From assembly GCA_050944855.1 (NCBI GenBank), contig JBMNRU010000006.1, positions 1 through 64,000 on the forward strand: a stretch of DNA of 64,000 nucleotides, written 5' to 3'. Shown in pieces: positions 25,336 through 33,616 of this stretch. This DNA is from Lactonifactor sp050944855 (GTDB lineage Bacteria > Bacillota > Clostridia > Lachnospirales > Lachnospiraceae). A program made the position numbers and the translations under genes. The number at the start of each line of letters is the position of its first letter. Position 1 is the first letter of the stretch. A model generated the notes under the pieces. The model ran no database searches. It was not told the DNA's origin and saw only the letters and a program-made list of their open reading frames with translations.

Positions 25336-26706
25336 ATGAATAAACAAAAGAAAAGAAGTAGTTTTTCCGGCAAAGTCGGTTTTGTCCTGTCTGCAGCCGG
25401 AGCATCCGTAGGATTGGGAAATATCTGGCGTTTTCCATACTTGGCGGCCAAGTATGGCGGCGGTATTTTTTTGCTGGTTTATATTTTATTGGCGCTGACG
25501 TTTGGGTATACGATGATTATCGCGGAAACGGCATTGGGACGTATGAAAAAGAAAAGCCCGGTGGGAGCTTTCACAGAAGCCGGAGGCAGCAGAAAGTGGA
25601 GGTTCGGCGGCTGGATCAATGCCATTATTCCCATGCTGATCGTTCCATACTATTCTACTATTGGCGGCTGGGTCATGAAGTATTTATTTGAATACCTTCG
25701 GGGCAGTGCGGATACAATGGCAGAAGACGGTTATTTTACGGAATTTATATCAGGCGGTACTTCTGCGGAAATCTGGTTTTTGGTTTTTGCAATAATCACG
25801 CTTGTGGTTATCTTTGCGGGTGTACGTAACGGAATCGAACGTGTATCAAAGTTTATGATGCCGATTTTGGTGGTATTGGCCATTGTGATCGCCGGATATT
25901 CTATGACAAGAGAGGGTGCACTGGAAGGTGTGAAATATTTTCTGATACCGGATCTGGAACGTTTTTCCTGGATGACGGTAGTGTCTGCAATGGGACAGAT
26001 GTTTTATTCTCTTTCCATTGCTATGGGAATTCTGGTTACTTTCGGGTCTTATATGAAAGACGATGTTTCTATAGAAGGTGCAACCCGGAATGTGGAAATT
26101 TTTGATACGGCCATTGCAATTATGGCAGGGTTGATGATTATCCCGGCGGTATTCGCCTTTTCGGGAGGAGACATGGATACGCTGCAGGCCGGTCCGTCTC
26201 TGATGTTTATTACGATTCCAAAGGTTCTGGCAAGTATGGGCTTTGCCACGCTGGCGGGAAGCTTATTCTTTTTGCTGGTGTTTTTTGCTGCGCTTACCAG
26301 TGCCATTGCATTGACGGAGAGTGCCGTATCTACTTTTGAGGATGAACTTGGCTGGAACCGGCACAAAGCGACGGTTCTTGTGGGGTTGATCATTATGGCT
26401 CTTGGTACGTTATCTTCCCTGGGCTATGGACCGTTGGCGTTTATCCAGATTATTGGAATGTCATTCCTGGATTTCTTTGACTTTTTAACAAACTCAGTGA
26501 TGATGCCGATTGCTGCTATGGCTACTTGCCTGTTGTTGGTGCGTGTAATCGGACTGAATCGTGTTGCGGATGAAGTACAAAAGGAGGGGGCTCCCTTTAA
26601 AAGGAGAAAGATTTTTGAGTTTATGATTCGATATCTTTGCCCGATTTTTGTGGCAATTATTTTACTGAGTTCTGTGGCAAATGTGTTTGGATGGATTTCA
26701 ATGTAG
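25336..26706 (+). CDS. sodium-dependent transporter, NSS/SNF family
   Basis: 456 residues from ATG 25336, behind GAGGAGAAG. It has the neurotransmitter:sodium symporter start (FVLSAAGASVGLGNIWRFPY, with the unwound TM1 that binds sodium and substrate), then AAKYGGGIFLLVYILLALTFG and a LeuT-like layout of about eleven to twelve membrane spans. TM6 region: VVSAMGQMFYSLSIAMGILVTFGSY, split over the sodium and substrate site. It imports an amino acid or amine with sodium at the cytoplasmic membrane; substrate cannot be read, though aromatic amino acids are common for clostridial members. It is a single gene between the signalling island and the TetR gene, with its own promoter. Confidence 0.9.
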   Translation: MNKQKKRSSFSGKVGFVLSAAGASVGLGNIWRFPYLAAKYGGGIFLLVYILLALTFGYTMIIAETALGRMKKKSPVGAFTEAGGSRKWRFGGWINAIIPMLIVPYYSTIGGWVMKYLFEYLRGSADTMAEDGYFTEFISGGTSAEIWFLVFAIITLVVIFAGVRNGIERVSKFMMPILVVLAIVIAGYSMTREGALEGVKYFLIPDLERFSWMTVVSAMGQMFYSLSIAMGILVTFGSYMKDDVSIEGATRNVEIFDTAIAIMAGLMIIPAVFAFSGGDMDTLQAGPSLMFITIPKVLASMGFATLAGSLFFLLVFFAALTSAIALTESAVSTFEDELGWNRHKATVLVGLIIMALGTLSSLGYGPLAFIQIIGMSFLDFFDFLTNSVMMPIAAMATCLLLVRVIGLNRVADEVQKEGAPFKRRKIFEFMIRYLCPIFVAIILLSSVANVFGWISM

Positions 26707-26784
26707 CACGAAGCGGTATTTATCCTTATGTCGACAGGAGCAATAAGATAGTAAATATATGGATAAAAAGAGAGAGTGTGCAGT

Positions 26785-27357
26785 ATGTCTAAAATTACGA
26801 AACTGGCGTTGGAAGCTTCGTTTAAGAAGCTTTTATTACAAAAACCTTTAAATAAGATTACCATCAACGATATTACAGAAGAATGCGGCGTGAGCCGTAT
26901 GACCTTTTACTATCATTTTCAGGATATTTATGATTTGATCGAATGGATCTGTATAGAAGAGGCAGAGCGTGCTTTAGGTGAGAATAAAACTTATGATACA
27001 TGGCAGGAAGGTTTTTATAATGTATTTAAGTGGGTGCAGGAGAATAAAGCATTTGTTATGAATGTATATCATTCTGTCAGCAGGGAACAGATCGAGCTTT
27101 ATTTGTATAAAGTTACCTATCAATTGCTGATTAATGTGGTAGAAGAACGGGCAGAGGGAGTGCCTTTGCGCGAAGAAGATAAGGTTTTTATTGCACATTT
27201 CTATAAATATGCGTTCGTAGGTATTATGCTGGACTGGATTCGAAATGGTATGAAAGAGGATCCTCAATGGATCATCAGCAGACTAAACGTATTGGTTCAG
27301 GGAGATATTGCAAAAGCAGTTGAGAAATTTCGGACAGACAGAAGAGACGACGATTAA
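26785..27357 (+). CDS. TetR/AcrR-family regulator (DhaS-like)
   Basis: 190 residues from ATG 26785. The N-terminal HTH is clear (ITKLALEASFKKLLLQKP, ITINDITEECGVSRMTFYYH with the F-Y-Y-H-F recognition helix end, then DIYDLIEW). The ligand domain resembles the TetR_C_8/DhaS group (WKWVQENKAF-like, YKYAFVGIMLDWIRNGMKEDP). A terminator and a promoter region with a palindrome separate it from the oleate-hydratase homologue, which it probably represses. Other TetR proteins, such as FarR in Staphylococcus, pair with an MMPL fatty-acid exporter, so a fatty-acid or membrane-active ligand is a reasonable guess, not demonstrated. Confidence 0.85.
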   Translation: MSKITKLALEASFKKLLLQKPLNKITINDITEECGVSRMTFYYHFQDIYDLIEWICIEEAERALGENKTYDTWQEGFYNVFKWVQENKAFVMNVYHSVSREQIELYLYKVTYQLLINVVEERAEGVPLREEDKVFIAHFYKYAFVGIMLDWIRNGMKEDPQWIISRLNVLVQGDIAKAVEKFRTDRRDDD

Positions 27358-27400
27358 TTTTATCAAAAAGCATGTTTTGATTAAAAAGTATACAAAATGA

Positions 27401-27437
27401 GGTACTGTGATAAATTTTTTATCACGGTACCTTTTTT
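27401..27437 (+). terminator. terminator of the TetR gene
   Basis: GGTACTGTGAT pairs with ATCACGGTACC (one G-T) around a T-rich loop, followed by TTTTTT. Confidence 0.8.
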
Positions 27438-27461
27438 GCTGATGGTAAAAATTTTCATGAA

Positions 27462-27476
27462 ACCATATAGTATGGT
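27462..27476 (+). promoter_or_regulatory. candidate TetR operator ahead of the OhyA-like operon
   Basis: ACCATA TAG TATGGT is a perfect inverted repeat (27462-27467, 27471-27476) 46 nt before the start codon. It overlaps TATAGT (27466-27471), a possible -10. A repressor bound here would block the promoter. The link to the TetR gene is inferred from adjacency. Confidence 0.5.
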
Positions 27477-27521
27477 ATGTAAAAAGAAACAAGATGCGGC
27501 GATAGAATTAGAGGGAAGTCT

Positions 27522-29204
27522 ATGTATTATTCAAATGGAAATTATGAGGCTTTTGCCAGGCCATTGAAACCTGCGGGAGTGGACAGTAAGTCTGCCTATA
27601 TTATAGGAACGGATCTTGGAGCCTTAACGGCAGCCTGTTACTTAGTTCGCGATGGTCAGATGAAGGGAGAACGGATTCATATCTTTGAAAAAGATCCCAT
27701 TCCCGACGGGGCATGTGATGGTTACCGGTATCCGGGGCTTGGTTATGTTATGTGGGGTACAAGAGGAATGGATGATCATTTTGAAGTTATGTGGGATTTA
27801 TTCCGTTCTATCCCATCTCTTGAGACAGAAGGTGTCAGTGTCTTAGATGAATTTTATTGGCTTAATAAAAAAGATCCTAATTATTCTCTTTGCAGAGCGA
27901 CGGTCAACAGAGGGGAAGACGCACATACAGATGGAAAATTTAATCTGTCAGAGGCCGGTGCGGCTCAGATCATGCGTCTGTTTTTTACTCCTGACGAGAT
28001 GCTGTATGATAAAAAGATTACAGATGTATTTGATGACGAAGTATTTAACTCCAATTTCTGGTTATACTGGAGAACCATGTTCGCTTTTGAAAACTGGCAC
28101 AGTGCTTTGGAAATGAAGCTTTATATGAAGCGATTTCTTCACCATATTGGCGGACTTTCCGATTTTAAGGCCTTTCGTTTTACAAAATATAATCAGTATG
28201 AATCCATGATCCTTCCCATGATTCGATATCTGGAGAGTCATCATGTCCGGTTTCATTACAATACGAAAGTGGTGAATGTAGAATTTGATATCAGTCAGGA
28301 AAGAAAAGTTGCAAGAAGAATAGAACTTTGCGTGGATGAAAGGACAGAATATATCGATCTTACAGAGAAAGATCTTGTATTTATTACCAATGGAGGCTGT
28401 GCAGAAAATTTTTCCTTAGGGTCACAGAATACACCGGTGGAATTTAAGACAGAGATCAAAGCAGGAGGCAGCTGGGATATGTGGCGTAAAATCGCAGCCC
28501 AGGATGATTCTTTCGGGCATCCGGATAAATTCTGTTTTGATCCGGAGCAGTCCAGCTGGATGAGCGCAACGGTGACGACACTGGATGATAAAATTGTTCC
28601 ATATATTAAAAATATTTGTAACAGAGATCCGTTCAACGGAAAAACTGTTACGGGAGGAATTGTGACAGTGAAAGATTCCAACTGGCTGCTGAGCTGGAGC
28701 TTTAATCGGCAGCCGCAGTTTTGTTCCCAGTCTAAGGGACAGCTGGTAGGCTGGATCTGTGGGTTGTTTAGTGACAGGCCGGGGAATTATGTGAAAAAAC
28801 CTATGAGAGAGTGCACAGGAAAAGAAATCTGTCAGGAATGGCTGTATCATCTTGGAGTTCCTGCAGTGGAAATAGAAACGCTGGCAGAAAACAGCGCGAA
28901 TACGGTACCGTGTATGATGCCTTACATTATAGCGGCTTTCATGCCGCGAGCAGCAAAAGACCGACCTAAAGTGGTTCCAGACGGGTCTGTTAACTTTGCC
29001 TTTCTGGGTCAGTTTGCAGAAACACCAAGAGATACCGTTCTTACTGCAGAATATTCGATGCGTACCGGTATGGAGGCGGTGTACACATTATTAGCGATCG
29101 ACCGCGGCGTACCGGAAGTATGGGGAGGTACCTACGATGTACGGAATTTGTTAGATGCAGCTATGAGATTAAGAGATAGAAAAGGGGTTTTGGGAAATGA
29201 ATAA
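27522..29204 (+). CDS. oleate hydratase homologue lacking catalytic Glu and FAD glycines
   Basis: 560 residues, the usual length of the OhyA (myosin-cross-reactive antigen) family, and collinear throughout: MYYSNGNYEAFARPLKPAGV, DHFEVMWDLFRSIPSLE, NSNFWLYWRTMFAFENWHSA, FTKYNQYES, PCMMPYIIAAFMPR. True hydratases add water to oleate and linoleate using FAD as a structural cofactor. Here the FAD motif GxGxxG reads G-T-D-L-G-A at residues 29-34. The catalytic loop RGGREM, whose Glu is E82 in Staphylococcus, reads WGTRGM, with Gly at residue 82. The presumed proton-donor Tyr region is kept. It may bind fatty acid without normal hydration, or act differently. Its 3' end overlaps the MMPL gene by 8 nt. 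Confidence 0.85.
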   Translation: MYYSNGNYEAFARPLKPAGVDSKSAYIIGTDLGALTAACYLVRDGQMKGERIHIFEKDPIPDGACDGYRYPGLGYVMWGTRGMDDHFEVMWDLFRSIPSLETEGVSVLDEFYWLNKKDPNYSLCRATVNRGEDAHTDGKFNLSEAGAAQIMRLFFTPDEMLYDKKITDVFDDEVFNSNFWLYWRTMFAFENWHSALEMKLYMKRFLHHIGGLSDFKAFRFTKYNQYESMILPMIRYLESHHVRFHYNTKVVNVEFDISQERKVARRIELCVDERTEYIDLTEKDLVFITNGGCAENFSLGSQNTPVEFKTEIKAGGSWDMWRKIAAQDDSFGHPDKFCFDPEQSSWMSATVTTLDDKIVPYIKNICNRDPFNGKTVTGGIVTVKDSNWLLSWSFNRQPQFCSQSKGQLVGWICGLFSDRPGNYVKKPMRECTGKEICQEWLYHLGVPAVEIETLAENSANTVPCMMPYIIAAFMPRAAKDRPKVVPDGSVNFAFLGQFAETPRDTVLTAEYSMRTGMEAVYTLLAIDRGVPEVWGGTYDVRNLLDAAMRLRDRKGVLGNE

Positions 29205-31311
29205 ACTGAGAAAATTGATCGTGAAATATCGAAATGTCATTTTGATTTTTGCGATACTTTTACTGATTCCATCTGCATTTGGATATTTTCATACAAAAGT
29301 AAATTATGATATTCTTTACTATTTGCCGGATGAGATCGAGACTATGGTCGGCCAGGATATCCTGAAAGATGAATTTGGGAAAGGTGCCTTCGCAATGGAA
29401 ATTGTGGAAGGGATGCCCTATAAAGATGTGGCCAGGGTGAAAGAGAAAATTGAAGCAGTAGACGGTGTGGAAGATGTGATATGGTATGATTCTATTGCCG
29501 ATCTATCCGTTCCGGTCAATATGCTTCCTGACAAAATACAGGAGGTTTTTAATGCGGAAGATTCCACATTGATGGCTATTTTCTTTGAGGATACGACATC
29601 GGCAGACAGTACTATGGAGGCGATCAGTGAGATCAGAAAGATAACTAATAAGCAATGTTATCTGAGCGGAATGTCCGCCGTTGTTACGGATACGAAAGAA
29701 TTATCAGAGAAAGAGACGCCGATTTATGTGATCATAGCGGTCATTCTTACCTGTATCGTACTGGCTGTATTTATGGATAGTTTTTTGCTGCCGGTGCTGT
29801 TTATGCTGAGCATTGGCATGGCAATTATATATAATCTGGGCAGTAATTATTTTCTGGGAGAAATTTCTTATATTACAAAGGCGCTGAGTGCGGTACTTCA
29901 GCTGGGTGTCACTTTGGATTATTCTATATTCCTGTGGAACAGCTATCAGGAGAACCAGAAGAGATTTCTAGGAGATAAAGAACGTGCTATGGCTCATGCC
30001 ATATCCAATACGTTTTCTTCGGTAGTGGGAAGCTCTACCACCACCGTCGCCGGTTTTATTGCATTATGCTTCATGAGCTTTACCCTTGGAATGGATCTGG
30101 GCATTGTCATGGCGAAGGGAGTTATCTTAGGCGTAATCGGATGTGTAACGATTTTGCCCGGACTTATTTTACTTTTTGATAAGGCCATTGAAAAAACCAG
30201 ACACAGAGCGATTTTGCCCGTCATGGATAAACCGGCGCATTTTATTTTAAAGTACAGTAAAATTTTCATCGTCGTGTTCCTGCTGCTTTTGGTCCCGGCT
30301 ATCTGGGGATATGGTCATACGAAAGTATATTATAATCTGGATACGACACTTCCCAAGACGCTTCCCAGCGTGCAGGCAAATACAAAACTTTCGGATGATT
30401 ATGACATGAACGCAACGCATATGGTGCTGGCGAGCAGTGATTTATCTCCGAAAAGCGGAAAAGCGATGCTGAAGGAACTGTCAGACGTCGAAGGGGTAAA
30501 ATTTGCCCTGGGTTTAGACAGTGTTCTGGGTTCTGCTATTCCGCGGGAATTGATACCGGAGGACCTGACAGGAACGCTAAGCAGCGGCGACTGGCAGCTT
30601 CTGTTAATACAGTCGGAGTACAAGGTGGCGTCCGACGAGGTAAATCAGCAGTGTGATGAGATCAATACCATTATTAAAAAGTATGACGATTCGGCCATGT
30701 TGATCGGTGAAGCGCCATGTACCAAGGATTTAATTGAGATCACAGATAAAGATTTTAAGGTGGTCAGCGCTGTTTCTATTGTTGCCATCTTTCTTATCAT
30801 AGTTTTTGTATTTAAGTCGATTTCGCTTCCGATTATTTTAGTAGCGGTGATTGAGTTTGCTATATTTGTGAATCTGGGGATCCCGTATTATACGAATACC
30901 ACGCTTCCCTTTATCGCGTCCATTGTAATCGGAACCATTCAGCTGGGTGCAACGGTGGATTATGCCATATTGATGACGAATCGATACAAAAAAGAGCGAT
31001 GCAGAGGAAAGGATAAGCAGGAAGCGATTCAAATTGCTTTATCGGTATCGATTCCGTCCATTATTGTATCGGCGCTTGGATTTTTTGCAGCCACCTTTGG
31101 GGTTGGCCTGTATTCCGATATTGATATGATCTCATCTCTGTGTACCCTGATGGCGCGGGGCGCAATCATCAGTATGTTTGTTGTTATCTTTATTCTTCCG
31201 TCCATGCTGAGCCTGTTTGACCGGGTGATCTGTGTGTCAACATGGGAAATGAGGAAAATAAAGAAAAAGAATCATAGATTAGAAAAGGTGGAGGTAGAAT
31301 ATGAAAAATAA
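29197..31311 (+). CDS. MMPL/RND-family exporter
   Basis: 704 residues from ATG 29197, overlapping the previous gene by 8 nt. It shows the internal duplication of the family: each half starts with one membrane span (RNVILIFAILLLIPSAFGYF; IFIVVFLLLLVPAIWGYGH), then an extracellular domain beginning with VNYD/VYYNLDT and LP, then five spans. The sterol-sensing-like cores are LDYSIFLWNSYQENQ and VDYAILMTNRYKKE, with the conserved D-Y pairs used for proton coupling. Relatives export lipids, fatty acids (FarE) or glycolipids. With the OhyA-like neighbour, a fatty-acid or lipid substrate is the natural inference. The next gene overlaps by 11 nt. Confidence 0.9.
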   Translation: MNKLRKLIVKYRNVILIFAILLLIPSAFGYFHTKVNYDILYYLPDEIETMVGQDILKDEFGKGAFAMEIVEGMPYKDVARVKEKIEAVDGVEDVIWYDSIADLSVPVNMLPDKIQEVFNAEDSTLMAIFFEDTTSADSTMEAISEIRKITNKQCYLSGMSAVVTDTKELSEKETPIYVIIAVILTCIVLAVFMDSFLLPVLFMLSIGMAIIYNLGSNYFLGEISYITKALSAVLQLGVTLDYSIFLWNSYQENQKRFLGDKERAMAHAISNTFSSVVGSSTTTVAGFIALCFMSFTLGMDLGIVMAKGVILGVIGCVTILPGLILLFDKAIEKTRHRAILPVMDKPAHFILKYSKIFIVVFLLLLVPAIWGYGHTKVYYNLDTTLPKTLPSVQANTKLSDDYDMNATHMVLASSDLSPKSGKAMLKELSDVEGVKFALGLDSVLGSAIPRELIPEDLTGTLSSGDWQLLLIQSEYKVASDEVNQQCDEINTIIKKYDDSAMLIGEAPCTKDLIEITDKDFKVVSAVSIVAIFLIIVFVFKSISLPIILVAVIEFAIFVNLGIPYYTNTTLPFIASIVIGTIQLGATVDYAILMTNRYKKERCRGKDKQEAIQIALSVSIPSIIVSALGFFAATFGVGLYSDIDMISSLCTLMARGAIISMFVVIFILPSMLSLFDRVICVSTWEMRKIKKKNHRLEKVEVEYEK

Positions 31312-33346
31312 GGTGTATTGCAGATTAATGGCAGCAGCGCTTGTGTCTATGCTTGTGGCCGGAAATTTTGATAATGTAATCAACGTATATGCAGCAAATG
31401 ACAGTGAATTCCAGGAGCAGAATCCTGTAACGATCAAGAAGGATGAAACCGTTTATGTGGAAACGGATGCTTATGGAAAGAACGGCGATGTTATTGTTTC
31501 GGATCAGCTGAAAAATGTAGGAGGACTGTCGGAAATTTCAGATGTATCAACCCTTACTCAGATTGAGAATGTAAAGGGCGAGGAAGCATTTTCGCAAAGC
31601 GGAGAAGACCTTGTATGGCAGAAGGCTGAGAATTCTGAAATTTGTTACCAGGGTTCTGCAAAGCAGCAGCTTCCCCTGGGAGTTACAGTAAGTTATGAAT
31701 TAGACGGAAAACCGGTGACGGTCGATGCACTGGAGGGAAAAAGCGGACATTTGAAGATCCGATATTCCTATGAGAACATGACAGATTCTCAGGGTGAATA
31801 TACCCCGTTTCTTATGATTACCGGAATGGTGATGGATAATGAAAAATTCACGAATATTACAGTTGGGAATGGAAAACTGATTTCTGACGGAGAGCGGGAT
31901 ATAGCGATCGGTTTTGGGATTCCCGGACTTACGGATTATTTAGATCTGGAAAAAACAACAGAAGGCGGGAAGTCTCTGGAGATTCCGGAAGAATTTGTGA
32001 TAGAGATGGATGTCACGGATTATGAAGCCATCACAGCCATGACAGTAGCAACCAACCAGGTATTCAATGAAATTTCAGAGGATGATTTTGACAGTATCGA
32101 TGAATTAAAAGACTCTATGGAAGAGCTTCAGAGTGCAGCAGATCAGCTGGTGGATGGTTCAGGGCAGTTAGAAGACGGCCTGGGTACACTTCTGGATTCA
32201 TCGGGGACATTAAAAGATGGAATCCGTGCACTTGTGGCAGGCGGTACGGAACTGAGCAGGGGAGTCTCCAGTGCGAAAGATGGTTCCGGTTCTTTACAGG
32301 CAGGCATCAGTCAGATCAGCAGCGGAGCAGGTGACATGAAGACACAGGTTACAGCTGGAGTCGGAGTGCTCTATCAGGGCGCCGGAGCAGTCGTGGACGG
32401 CATTGCAAAAGTGAAAGACGGGGCAGATCAGTTACAGGCAGGAATCGGTACAGCGGCAGCAGGAGCAGCAGATATTTCCACGGGTATTACAGCGGCAAAA
32501 GAAGGGGTTCAGGGCATCAACAAGCTGGCAGCCATAATGCAGGGAGCATTGTCCCAAACGGTAACCGATTCTGATTATCAGGTTTCTCTTTCTGTGGATA
32601 ACAGCAGTGAAAGAGATGCTGTGGCATCCGTTCTGCGTGCAGCAGGAGTTGACGAAGATGTAATTGCGCAGTCTGTCGGTCAGATCCAGGATAAAACGGT
32701 AACAGGAACTACACCGGTTACCGTCAGTATGAATGCAGATACCTCAGAGATTGCAAATTACGCGGCGCAGATCGCAGGATACGGCAGCCAGGTAGAAGCA
32801 GGATTAGGAAAGCTGGAGGCAGGAGCTGGTCAATTGGAAGCTTCACTGAGTGAAGGAGGTGCCATTGCATCCGGAGCAGGCCAGATCGCTGCCGGCTTAA
32901 GTGCAGATGGGGAACTTTCTCAGGGAGCCCAGCAGGTGCAGAGCGGTATTGGTCAGCTGGGTGGTTCTTTGTCAGATGGCATGGATACCCTGCAGAAGGG
33001 CCTTGGAAGTCTGGAAAGCGGAAGCAATGATCTGACCGGTGGTCTAAAACGGCTGGAAACAGGAGCATTCACGTTATCCGACGGTCTGGGGACATTGCAA
33101 AATGGCTCCGGTGCATTGATAGACGGGGTTGTGCAGCTTTCCGATGGAGCGACAGAACTTCATGATGGTATGGTTCAGTTCAATGAGGAAGGCATTAAAG
33201 AACTGGTAAATGTATTTGGCGGTTCAGAGGATACGTTTTTGGATAAGATCAATGAAATGTTGGATAACTCCAGAGAATACAAAAACTTTTCCGGTATATC
33301 AGAGGATATGGATGGAGAAGTGAAGTTCATTTTTGTCACAAAATAA
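31301..33346 (+). CDS. secreted protein with xxxLxxG heptad repeats
   Basis: 681 residues with a signal peptide (RLMAAALVSMLVAGNFDNVI, then NVYAAN). Residues about 30-255 are a beta-rich domain (VTVSYELDGKPVTVDALEGK, TPFLMITGMVM). Residues about 255-640 are repeats of the xxxLxxG type found in YhgE/Pip proteins and MMPL partners (SGQLEDGLGTLL, LQAGISQISSGAGDM, LEAGAGQLEASL), predicted to form long helical rods. Unlike YhgE it has no C-terminal membrane block. It overlaps the exporter gene by 11 nt, so stoichiometric production is likely, and I infer a periplasm-like extracellular partner of the pump, perhaps spanning the cell wall. Confidence 0.8.
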   Translation: MKNKVYCRLMAAALVSMLVAGNFDNVINVYAANDSEFQEQNPVTIKKDETVYVETDAYGKNGDVIVSDQLKNVGGLSEISDVSTLTQIENVKGEEAFSQSGEDLVWQKAENSEICYQGSAKQQLPLGVTVSYELDGKPVTVDALEGKSGHLKIRYSYENMTDSQGEYTPFLMITGMVMDNEKFTNITVGNGKLISDGERDIAIGFGIPGLTDYLDLEKTTEGGKSLEIPEEFVIEMDVTDYEAITAMTVATNQVFNEISEDDFDSIDELKDSMEELQSAADQLVDGSGQLEDGLGTLLDSSGTLKDGIRALVAGGTELSRGVSSAKDGSGSLQAGISQISSGAGDMKTQVTAGVGVLYQGAGAVVDGIAKVKDGADQLQAGIGTAAAGAADISTGITAAKEGVQGINKLAAIMQGALSQTVTDSDYQVSLSVDNSSERDAVASVLRAAGVDEDVIAQSVGQIQDKTVTGTTPVTVSMNADTSEIANYAAQIAGYGSQVEAGLGKLEAGAGQLEASLSEGGAIASGAGQIAAGLSADGELSQGAQQVQSGIGQLGGSLSDGMDTLQKGLGSLESGSNDLTGGLKRLETGAFTLSDGLGTLQNGSGALIDGVVQLSDGATELHDGMVQFNEEGIKELVNVFGGSEDTFLDKINEMLDNSREYKNFSGISEDMDGEVKFIFVTK

Positions 33347-33398
33347 GCAGAATGTACGGATATTCTCTGCGCATAGTATAATTTAGGGAAAACATCGA

Positions 33399-33427
33399 TT
33401 GCATTTTATCTTTTACCGTGTTATATT
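33399..33427 (+). promoter_or_regulatory. promoter of the riboswitch transcript
   Basis: TTGCAT (33399-33404), 17-bp spacer, TATATT (33422-33427). A second candidate -10, TATAAT at 33377-33382, lies upstream with a weaker -35 and would leave the whole P1 stem in the transcript. I cannot tell which is used. Confidence 0.45.
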
Positions 33428-33502
33428 CTATATGTTATATAGGTTTGCAAATGGGCAAACGTTTCTACCGACTACCGTAATAGTTGACTATAACGCAGAT
33501 AG
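33428..33502 (+). promoter_or_regulatory. purine-type riboswitch aptamer
   Basis: The three-way-junction plan of the purine riboswitch is readable. P2 is GTTTGC/GCAAAC (33443-33448, 33455-33460) with loop AAATGG. J2/3 is the near-invariant GTTTCTACC (33461-33469). P3 is CGACTA/TAGTTG (33469-33474, 33481-33486) with loop CCGTAA, suited to the L2-L3 kiss. J3/1 reads ACTAT, placing C at the base that pairs with ligand (33488), the guanine/hypoxanthine-type identity. P1 is formed by TGTT/AACG plus CTAT/ATAG but is short and imperfect. J1/2 (ATATAG) departs from the usual TATAAT. The expression platform is the terminator 43 nt downstream. Confidence 0.8.
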
Positions 33503-33544
33503 TGCAATTTATTCGACGGTTGGTGGTTATCTATAAGAAGAATT

Positions 33545-33588
33545 AGGCTGTTGAATCAGGAAACACTGAGGATACAGCCTTTTTTATT
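33545..33588 (+). terminator. riboswitch-controlled terminator
   Basis: AGGCTGT (33545-33551) pairs with ACAGCCT (33574-33580), followed by a T run. It lies between the aptamer and the start codon, so ligand binding would be expected to favour termination, as in other purine riboswitches. Confidence 0.75.
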
Positions 33589-33616
33589 ATATGGAAAGGA
33601 AAGCGTAAGGAGAAAT

